From the NCBI RefSeq assembly GCF_002099425.1, contig NW_018344059.1, forward strand, positions 6,336,001 through 6,400,000: DNA of 64,000 nucleotides, given 5' to 3'. The translations under genes were made by a program, and so were the position numbers. This document shows, in pieces, positions 57,215-64,000 of this stretch. This stretch comes from Phascolarctos cinereus (lineage: Eukaryota > Chordata > Mammalia > Diprotodontia > Phascolarctidae). The notes below the pieces were generated by a model, which was given only the letters and a program-made list of their open reading frames with translations, made no database searches and had not been told where the DNA came from. Positions within the stretch are counted from its first letter, which is position 1. Every line of letters begins with the position of its first letter.

Positions 57215-57700
57215 TACAAAACAGAAATAAAGGTAGCCCTGCCCTGGAGGAGCTTCTCTTCAGAAAAAACAAGAACTCAGGTAAGTTAATCTAAAGACGT
57301 TGCCATATGTATATATATGTCTGTACCTGTCCATGTGTGAGTGTGCGTGGGCACACAGACAGGGAAGGGAATCACAGCTGCGGGGGTCAGGAAAGGCTTT
57401 GTTGGAGAGGTGACCTCTGAGCTGGGGCCTGCACAGCAGTGGTGATTCCAGGAAGGGCAGTCTTCATTCCAGGCCTGGGCAAAGGCAGCTGCAGCTTATC
57501 TGTGAACTGGGCTGTGGCAATGTGGTGTAGAGAGAGGAGATGGTGTCACGAATGGGGGCGGGGAGGGGAGTCCTGTTGTCACCTCTGGGATCCACTCGTA
57601 TTCCTGCGTGAGATACGGAGCACCATATACAGGGAGCAGCAAGCTGACCCCCATGCCTGGTATTAGTGAAGGGAAGCTGGAGAGTGACCTGGTCAGACTT
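57215..57700 (-). mobile_element. L2 LINE 3' region, antisense
   Basis: 'gattacaaaacagaaataaa', 'gccctgccctggaggagctt', 'caggaaaggctttgttggag', 'aggtgacctctgagctgggg' and 'cttcattccaggcctgggca' follow the reversed L2 3' UTR. Confidence 0.7.
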
Positions 57701-57949
57701 ACACTGGGGGCCTAGTCCTGTGACGCTGGGCCTCCACTGGAACAGGTGATCTCTGTGGAGGGGCCTGTGAAGGTCAGTGCTCACCCACTCCCGAGGGGCA
57801 AGTTACCTATCTCAGAGCTTTCCAACAAATGAGTAAACTCTGTTTGCACCCCTATTTCACACGTGTGTTTTGAGCCTTAAAGCACAGTGCAAGGTGTTGT
57901 TATTCTATTTCTTAAGTTCTAACGTTTTATGATCCTGTACACACATAAA

Positions 57950-58150
57950 TAATTATGTGACAAGACTGTGTGATGTGTGCTGGAGGAGAAGTAAAACCAA
58001 AGTGCACTGGGAACCCAGAGGGAGCAGCCATTCTTGATGGAGAGGGCCAGCGTTGTAGAGGAGGTGGTTTTTAAACTGGGTCTTACATGATAAACAGGAT
58101 TTGGGGAAGTGTCAGGGAGGGGCATTCAGGGTTGTGAAATCAGCCTGGAC
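57950..58150 (-). mobile_element. L2 LINE 3' UTR fragment, antisense
   Basis: 'gatgtgtgctggaggagaag', 'gtagaggaggtggtttttaa', 'actgggtcttacatgataaa' and 'aggggcattcagggttgtga' resemble the reversed L2 3' UTR. Confidence 0.5.
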
Positions 58151-58239
58151 AGAGGTGAGCAACCATTCCACAGACCAGAGAAATTACAAGTCTTGTGCCA
58201 TTCCTTCTCCATCTTCCTCCCATAATTCTCTGACCGATC

Positions 58240-58440
58240 CGTAGATATTTGTGAGATATTTTATAATTTTCAAAATGTTTTCCCATATTATTTCCTTTTA
58301 TTCCCAAAAAGAACCCTGTGAGAGAGGTATGTAAAACGTTTTTATCACTGATTTTACAGCAGAGATCCAAAAGGATACGTGTGTGTGTGATAGTGAGACC
58401 CCAAACTGTAGTCGAAGGGCTAGGTTTCTAACCTTCCCCA
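58240..58440 (-). mobile_element. MIR SINE, antisense
   Basis: 'ttgtgagatattttataatt', 'aagaaccctgtgagagaggt', 'actgattttacagcagagat' and 'gtcgaagggctaggtttcta' follow the reversed MIR. Confidence 0.65.
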
Positions 58441-59224
58441 TCCCCACCAAGCAGAAAATCCCTAGTAGCTCCCTTTCTGTCCTCTAATCCCATTTTCAGG
58501 ATATGCCACACCAATTTTCCCTTCTCTGAGAACTCCTATCCTCTGCCCTGAGTTTCATTCTTAGCAGATTTATAGGCTGGGACAGAGCCGTGTGTGCTGT
58601 CTCTTACAGTGCCTTCTCTTTGCCTCTCTATTGCTAAGGACAATAAATGATGAGGCTCCTTGGTAGCATTTCCAAAGGTCTGGTTTGCCCCTTCCTTGGA
58701 ACATAGCGTTTGATGCCTGTGTAAATCACTCAGCCTGGTTGCTCTCCTTCTGACTTGACTTGTGTCGGGTGAGCATTTTTCAGGCCCAGGGTGGCTAAGA
58801 GGGCCCCAATTAGCTCTTGCTTTGATTAAACACATGGTCTTTTTGATTCATTGGAGTAGAGGGAAGCCGGGGTGGCTTGGCCCATCCTCCCTTCCGCCTC
58901 CCCTGGTGGGCACCAGCACATCCGGGCCCTGGTCTCTTCAGACCTTGGCCCATAAGTTACAGTATGAAGCATCTAGGGGCTGCCTCGACAGTAGCCTGAC
59001 CGGCCTCTCTCTTCCTCAGTCCATCGCTCATCTCCAAGCTTTGCACGCTCCATCCCTCCCACGTGGCCCCAAGTCCCTCCTTCCTTACATCTGCTTCACA
59101 GAGTCTGGCCTGCATCATCTGCAGGAACAGCCAAGGCCTCCCTTCACAAACTGCCGTGTATGGATGTGTATGTGTTTGTTCTACGTTTGTGCTGTGTTGT
59201 CTACATGTGTAATTTAACTACATA
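58441..59224. other. Non-coding intron; possible L2 text
   Basis: 58990-59140 has words reminiscent of the L2 3' coding end, not enough to assign. The 151-codon + frame at 58762-59217 has no motif and ends well before the SIL1 acceptor. Confidence 0.35.
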
Positions 59225-59345
59225 CATGTCTATATTAGAATGTCTGCTCCTTGTGAGTAGTGGTTGTGTCAATCTTTTATGCGTCCCTGGGTCTAACAGT
59301 GCCTGGAATGTACTAGAGGCTTAAATACTCGTCGCCGAATTGACT
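59225..59345 (+). mobile_element. L2 LINE 3' end
   Basis: 'agaatgtctgctccttgtga', 'atgcgtccctgggtctaaca' and 'gtgcctggaatgtactagag' are the L2 terminus in sense. It lies 100 bases upstream of the SIL1 exon. Confidence 0.65.
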
Positions 59346-59444
59346 AGATCCTTGTTTACTTGACAGCCAGTTGGATGGGAGGGCTGCTCTGGGAACACGT
59401 GAAGAAGGGGAGAGGTCATCCTCTCCTCTGTTCTCTACTTACAG

Positions 59445-59541
59445 TAACCCGAAGGTCCAGGTCGAGGCCGTAGAAGGTGGTGCCCTCCAGAAGCTGCTGG
59501 TCATCTTGGCAACTGACCATCCTGTGACTGTGAAGAAAAAG
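59445..59541 (+). CDS. SIL1: SIL1, third-from-last coding exon
   Basis: This 97-base exon encodes (S)[32 protein letters not shown]. The first base completes a split Ser codon, and 32 whole codons follow. It is nearly identical to human SIL1 [32 protein letters not shown] (recalled). SIL1 is an ER-lumen nucleotide-exchange factor that opens the nucleotide-binding lobe of BiP/HSPA5; it is built of armadillo-like helical repeats, and this exon covers one of them ([13 protein letters not shown]). The acceptor is 'ttctctacttacag' and the donor gtacct follows at 59542. By human numbering this is probably exon 8 of 10. Reading frame and splice phases fit the next exon exactly. Confidence 0.96.
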
Positions 59542-59845
59542 GTACCTCCTCCGTATCTCCTTCTGGCTTTGTCCTCAGTGTCCTCACTGGTGAGGAGGGG
59601 AAGGTCTGGCAGCTGGCATAAGCAACATGTGCTTAGGATGTGGGGCTGGGGGTATTGGGCTGGGGGGTCTGGGCCTGCTCTGATTTTCGGTGTATGCTCA
59701 GAGGGTGCTGCTCTGGGCCCGTTGAGGAGCTGGGGTGGTTCTTCCCAGCAGGATCTCACAGTCAGGAGATCTGTCGTCACTCCCCCACCAGCCCTGGAGC
59801 CCTGGCATTGCACCCCCCAGCCTCACCCTGCCCCCTGCCCCGCAG
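59542..59845 (+). other. SIL1: SIL1 intron, short (304 bases)
   Basis: Canonical ends: gtacct at the donor, 'ccctgccccgcag' at the acceptor. The intron interrupts between codons. It is GC-rich towards the acceptor and contains no recognised repeat. Long open frames that cross it (59371-59946 and others) are accidental. Confidence 0.93.
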
Positions 59846-60010
59846 GTGCTGTTTGCTCTGTCCTCGCTCCTTCGGCACTTTCCCTATGCCCAGCAGCAGT
59901 TCCTGAAGCTGGGAGGCTTGCAGGTCCTGAGGAGCTTGGTCCATGAGAAAGGCATGGAGATGCTGGCTGTGCGTGTGGTCACCCTGCTCTATGACCTGGT
60001 CACAGAGAAG
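59846..60010 (+). CDS. SIL1: SIL1, penultimate coding exon
   Basis: A 165-base exon of exactly 55 codons, from [20 protein letters not shown] to [11 protein letters not shown]. It matches human SIL1 ([20 protein letters not shown]...[10 protein letters not shown]) with a handful of conservative changes, among them Cys to Ser in FALSS. It holds the helical repeat [12 protein letters not shown], typical of armadillo proteins. Splice phase is 0 at both ends: the acceptor 'ccctgccccgcag' precedes it and the donor gtgagt follows at 60011. These helices form part of the concave face that clasps BiP in the known SIL1/Sls1 fold. Confidence 0.97.
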
Positions 60011-60159
60011 GTGAGTGTTGTCCCCAGACCCTCCTCTTCCCCAGCTTGGATCTCCTTCCACTTGGTACTGAGGCAGCATGAGATAGGGGAGTCCCAGGAT
60101 ATGGGGTCTCGGGCAGGTGACCTCCTGTCTCTGGGCCTCAGTTTCCTTATAACAGTGCA

Positions 60160-60385
60160 CATTTATATGGTACTTTATGGTGTGCAAAGTGCCTTATGCA
60201 GATTCTCTTGTTTGATTCTCACAACACCACTGAGAGAGGTGCTGTTATCTCATTTTACAGGTGAAGAACTGAGGCAGACAGGGGTTATGTCACTTACCTA
60301 GGGTCACACAGTTAAGTATCTAAGGTCACATCTGAGCTCAGTTCTTTTTGACTCCAGGCCTGGCACATGGTGTCCTGCATTGTCT
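60160..60385 (-). mobile_element. MIR SINE, near full length, antisense
   Basis: 'gcacatttatatggtacttt', 'gattctcacaacaccactga', 'atctcattttacaggtgaag', 'gaggcagacaggggttatgt' and 'agggtcacacagttaagtat' follow the reversed MIR closely. It is the best kept MIR in the window. Confidence 0.88.
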
Positions 60386-61425
60386 CCTCTGCCTCCTTAT
60401 TTGTGCAATGAAGAGTTGGGATTAGATGATCTCTAAGGGCCTGTGATATGATGCTTAATGCCAGTCTATCCTCTCTTGCTTTTGTGTGAAAGGGCTCTAT
60501 GAGAGAGATGGTGAGGACACCTGGGGAAGTGACTGGTTGGTTTTACAGGGTCCATTTGGAGGTTCCTTGAGGAGACAGGGACCCTCCTCCATGTCAGGAG
60601 CTGCTCAGTGGCAAGGCTTCAGGGGCCCATCCAGACGGCCGTAGCTGCCAGAGAGTTTAAGCATATTCCAAGGCAAGAATTTTCTTATAACTGTCATTAA
60701 ATGAGTTGCTGGAAAATTAGGAGGAGTCAACTTTTGGGGGGGTCAGTCTGTTTTTCTAGTCCTGGGAACTGTATGTGGTCCTTTGTCTGAAATAGGTGAA
60801 TCAGTGCTTGCTGGGGAGGCAGGCGCCACATCCGCCACCCTACGTGTTTGTGGTGCTAGGGCCATCCTTGGTAATAGATGTGCAGACTGATGAGCCTCAG
60901 GGGTGAGATGGGGCCTTCTCTGCTGGGTTCCTCTACTGGCCACTTCAGGAATAGAGCCACCGGGATTCCTTCTTCCTCTGACCTTGGACTCTGAGCCACC
61001 CCTCCCTGACCCCAATATTCCCACCCCTCACTTTCCTTCTTTGGTCTCTATATTTCCCCTATAGGAGGGACCTTATCAGTGCTCCATGCTGCCCCACTGA
61101 GGCCTGAGGAGGATATTTAGGAGGGGTTTGTGAAAGACTGAAGGCTATTAGAACATGTTTGAGGAATATCACGGTTTCCTCCCGCAGAGAGCGCTCATGT
61201 GGGCTCTGTCAGGGGCTGGGGGAATTTGAGCGTGCAATCCGTCTGTGTGCTGGAGCTCCAGGGCCCCAGAGGGGTGGGATTCTCACCAGCTCTCTGACAC
61301 TGGGCATGTCATTGCACTCCTCTGCTGAGACTTGTTGGCTTCTAAGGTCTATCCAGTTCCAGATCTCTGACTTGCTGAGCCTGTGATGTATCTGAGTAAG
61401 TTATAGAGTCAGAAGTGCTAATCAA

Positions 61426-61437
61426 GGGGGGGGGGGG
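61426..61437. repeat. G12 homopolymer
   Basis: Twelve consecutive G; prone to slippage and sequencing error. Confidence 0.95.
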
Positions 61438-61913
61438 AGAACCAGGCCTTGGGTGTGATTCTTAATTTGTCATTTTAAAGTCTGAGAAACATAGTAAGAA
61501 ATGACAGAGTGAAGTGGGCCAGTGGATCAGAACTCAAGCTGTCCACAGAATGGACGTGGTTCTCTCAGGGGCTTTCCCAGTGAGGGCCCTCTTTTCTTCT
61601 GGGTGTTTGAGTAAGTCAGGCCCTGTAGTTCTCAAGCAGGAGATAAGAAAAGAGTGCGACTGAATCAGCCAAGAGGCCACATTCCTCCTCCTTTTCCCCA
61701 GTCAGTGAGGACAAGTACCTCTGGGCTTTCCTTGTCCTCTTCCCTACTTTGCCCCTTGCCTAGTAGCATTGCTCTTAACTGAAACTGGAGACGCTATAAT
61801 CTTCCATAATAGCAAAAAGACATGTGGTGTTCAAATCTAATTAATAAAGTGTGTACATAGTCAGTATCACAGGAGGTGGCCCTCTGGGCCCAGGGATTGG
61901 TTATTGAAGGCAG

Positions 61914-61923
61914 CCCCCCCCCC
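61914..61923. repeat. C10 homopolymer
   Basis: Ten consecutive C, followed by a C-rich stretch to about 61945. Confidence 0.95.
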
Positions 61924-62514
61924 TTCCCACACCCCTCCCCTCCTCAGCCTCCTTTTCTGGCTCTTACATTGAGCTGACAATTGTCAGAATCCTCTGGCCA
62001 TGAAGAGCAAGGTCAGTCACCTCCTACCCCCTTATCTGGAGCTCTCTCACCCAGGGCTGGGGGCAGAGGGCAGGGAGAATGGGATGGACCTGTGCAGCGT
62101 AGGGCAGGCGAGGGATTCAGAAGTCATTCTGCTCCTGCTGCCCGAGCTCACTCTCTCTGTGGCCCAGCTAGCTGGCTCACACATGAGTATGTGCCCATGT
62201 GAGTACATCAATGTAAACTAGTCTTCATTCTTGCACAAATCACTTAGGGTAGATGGGAGTCAGTGGCACATCTTTGTATGTGAAGAACAGCAAATTATTT
62301 TAAAATTGACAGTATTCAGATTCACAATCAATTCTGTCTTGCTTATGAGTGGAGTTTTTTTGTTTGTTTTTTCAGTTTTTTACCCTCTTGGCCTTATAAA
62401 TGTAAATTTCCTCCGTATCTCACCTTGATTTTGATGCCTTGGCTAGCTGGATATCTGGTGACTTGGTACTGACTCTGTGTCCTTTCTGCTTTTCCTCCTC
62501 CCTGTCTTTTGCAG

Positions 62515-62868
62515 ATGTTGGTAGAGACCGCTGAGCGTGGCCAGGATCCCCCAGAGGAGAAGGTGCAGCAGTACCGCCAGGTGGAGCTCATGCCAGGACT
62601 GCAGGAGCAGGGCTGGTGTGGCATTGTTTCGGGTCTGCTGGGGCTGCCAGAGCATGACATGCGGGAGAAAGTGCTGCGGACCCTGAGTGCCCTCCTCACC
62701 CCTTGTCGGGACCGCTACCGCCAAGATATCCTACTCAGCAGCACCCTCCAAGGTTTACGGGACGAGTACCAGGAGCTGGCTGCTCTGGAACAGCAGGATG
62801 GGGAAGAGAATGGCTACTTCCAGGAGATGCTGGGCACCATCAATGGCTTCATCCAGGAGCTTCGATGA
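62515..62868 (+). CDS. SIL1: SIL1, last coding exon with stop
   Basis: 117 codons plus TGA, in phase 0 after the acceptor. It begins [23 protein letters not shown] and ends [18 protein letters not shown]. The same exon in human SIL1 (recalled) begins [24 protein letters not shown] and ends GYFQELLGSVNSLLKELR, so this copy is one residue shorter, with the difference in the acidic linker at the start. The middle, [18 protein letters not shown] and CRDRYRQD, is strongly conserved. The C-terminal four residues, QELR here and KELR in human, occupy the place of the ER-retention signal. The initial Met is internal to the protein, not a start codon. Confidence 0.97.
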   Translation: MLVETAERGQDPPEEKVQQYRQVELMPGLQEQGWCGIVSGLLGLPEHDMREKVLRTLSALLTPCRDRYRQDILLSSTLQGLRDEYQELAALEQQDGEENGYFQEMLGTINGFIQELR

Positions 62869-63012
62869 CGTCACCCCTCGGGCTACTGGTGGACAGAGAG
62901 GGAGGCACGGCATTCAAAGGAACTCTTGTGGATTGAGGGAAGACTTCCCACACTGACATTGACGTGCCCTGCTGACCCTGTATTGGTCATTAAATGGAGG
63001 TGTTGAGAGTTT
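62869..63012 (+). other. SIL1: SIL1 3' UTR (short)
   Basis: From the stop codon to the expected cleavage point, about 140 bases. No repeat and no AU-rich element are visible. The end is inferred from the poly(A) signal and not seen directly. Confidence 0.75.
62989..62994 (+). terminator. SIL1: Poly(A) signal ATTAAA of SIL1
   Basis: ATTAAA, the commonest variant of AATAAA, about 120 bases after the stop. A GU-rich stretch, 'tgctgtttgtgtgtcctttt', follows at about 63013-63032, as expected for a cleavage-stimulation element. Confidence 0.85.
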
Positions 63013-63032
63013 GCTGTTTGTGTGTCCTTTTC

Positions 63033-63719
63033 ATCTTCTTGACAGGCCTGATCTGCAGAGCGTTATGTGGTAGAGGTACATCTGCACTAGAGTGTGCAGG
63101 ATAGAAATTCTCAGAACTGGTCAGGAGCCAAGTAGCAGGGTTGGGATGAATAGTAGAAAAAACTGAGCAATGGGGCCTTATTTACAGTGCTGCTAAATTA
63201 GGGTAAGTCAGAAGTTCTGAAGTTGGGATTCCTTCAGGGGTTTGTGGACAGATTTTAAGGCGGTCTGTGAAGTTGAAAGGGAAAAATGTTTAGATGACTG
63301 TATTTTGATATAATTGATTTCCTTTGTAATTATTTTACACATTTAGAAACATTATTTTGAGAAGGTATCCATGTACTTCATCAGACTGTCCAAGGTTCCA
63401 GGACACCTAAAAGGCGAATATCTCTTAGGTTCAACAAGCAGATATTCCAAGTCAGTGAACCTGAGGCGCCAGTATTGAGGACAGTGACTCTTATCTGGCC
63501 TTCTGGACATTGGTTTGCACATGGTATTGCGTGCTTGGCCAGGTCAGGAGATTCACTTCCCTGTGGGCTAGTTTGCATGCGGGAATCTCCTCCCAGCACC
63601 CCAGACTACAGTCCTGCCTGCTAACCAGTAGGATACGGCATCTGTCCCCGACCCCTTGCCCCACGGATGACCCGAATCCAAACTCTTTCTAGGCCTCGGG
63701 TTTCAGTTCTGTGCATTTT
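63033..63719. other. Flank downstream of SIL1, no recognised feature
   Basis: No gene or repeat recognised. In human the neighbour beyond the SIL1 3' end is CTNNA1 in convergent orientation, but none of it is visible here. Confidence 0.45.
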
Positions 63720-63860
63720 TCAGCACTTATATTTCTATGACACTTTTAAGCTTTACAAAGATCTTTCTTGACAGTAATCCTATAGGACATATACTTGCCA
63801 GTTTTATTATCACCATTTTACAGATGAGAAGACCGGGTTCAGAGATTCTGTGGTCTTAAG
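63720..63860 (-). mobile_element. MIR SINE, antisense
   Basis: 'cagcacttatatttctatga', 'aagctttacaaagatctttc', 'ttattatcaccattttacag' and 'atgagaagaccgggttcaga' follow the reversed MIR. Confidence 0.8.
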
Positions 63861-64000
63861 AGTTCAGAGTGACTTGGACGTGGTTTGGATTAGACTTGTG
63901 CTGTCTTTTTCTGAAGTTGGTCAATGTGGACAAGGTGTTTTGTAAACCTTAGATTCAGTATAATTTAGCGTAGTAATGTGAGCTTTTGTGGCTACCACAT

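Larger units (their letters stand above)
1..59444 (+). other. SIL1: Large SIL1 intron (3' part), repeat-rich
   Basis: Everything upstream of the acceptor at 59441-59444 reads as intron. The first recognised exon starts with the third base of a split codon, so an earlier exon must exist. The expected preceding protein segment (the human stretch around YYVHQMDNAQDLLSFGG) was looked for by eye in the open frames and not found. The open frames in this span are explained by LINE or SINE sequence, by microsatellites, or look random. Human SIL1 is also known for very large introns. A short exon missed by eye, or an unrelated nested gene, cannot be fully excluded. Confidence 0.75.
60011..62514 (+). 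other. SIL1: SIL1 last intron (2.5 kb)
   Basis: Donor gtgagt, acceptor 'cctccctgtcttttgcag' with a good pyrimidine tract. It carries one antisense MIR, a G12 run and a C10 run, and otherwise no recognised repeat or gene. 60400-61400 and 61440-62500 show no coding signal. Confidence 0.93.

Noticed and set aside
58762-59217. 151-codon open frame just upstream of the SIL1 exon
   Set aside because: Not in frame with SIL1 through a splice site, no family motif, and partly L2-like text.
59371-59946. 191-codon open frame covering two SIL1 exons
   Set aside because: Shares the reading frame of the first exon only within 59445-59541; the rest is intron and an out-of-frame reading of the next exon.
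59735-60301. 188-codon open frame
   Set aside because: In frame with the penultimate exon but runs through both splice sites into intron and a MIR.
1-64000. CRISPR arrays, operons, prokaryotic elements
   Set aside because: The short tandem repeats are microsatellites without spacers, and the sequence is plainly mammalian.

Overview
This window is mammalian, almost certainly marsupial, nuclear DNA. The repeats say so: L1 copies of the type seen in opossums and Australian marsupials (long 3' UTR, and a 5' UTR opening with a GGCGGAACCAAGATG-like start), tRNA-derived marsupial SINEs, and many old MIR, L2 and L3/CR1 copies. I recognise the families from memory of their consensus sequences; no database was searched. 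I cannot name the species.

One protein-coding gene is supported. The last three coding exons of SIL1, on the + strand, lie at 59445-59541, 59846-60010 and 62515-62868, with canonical splice sites, a stop codon, and an ATTAAA poly(A) signal about 120 bases after the stop. SIL1 is the nucleotide-exchange factor of the Hsp70 chaperone BiP/HSPA5 in the endoplasmic reticulum. The first exon here opens with the third base of a split codon, and I find no earlier SIL1 exon. So positions 1-59444, 93 percent of the window, read as one large SIL1 intron (or its 3' part). From about 63010 onward is the flank beyond SIL1.

The intron is a layered record of retroposition. The oldest layer is L3/CR1, L2 and MIR. 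Above it lie diverged L1 copies (35030-36316, 36580-37860, 42320-44460, 47215-48765). Younger L1 copies come next (646-1512, 1765-2074, 3712-5366, 10526-12132, 14969-15377, 20777-21841, 27130-27366), some with clear target-site duplications. There are four tRNA-type SINEs and one solo retroviral LTR (35353-36081) inside an older L1. Several insertion orders can be read directly: an L2 of about 2.3 kb splits an L3 element at 28170-31920, a SINE splits an L2 at 17210-17459, and a SINE splits an old L1 at 42853-42989.

Most LINE copies lie antisense to SIL1. Stretches with no recognised repeat (for example 16480-16760, 22960-24230, 25330-26570, 32870-35030, 51910-52895, 54890-57200) hold no convincing exon; a few could be conserved non-coding elements. 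I found no novel gene system, CRISPR array, operon or functional RNA gene.
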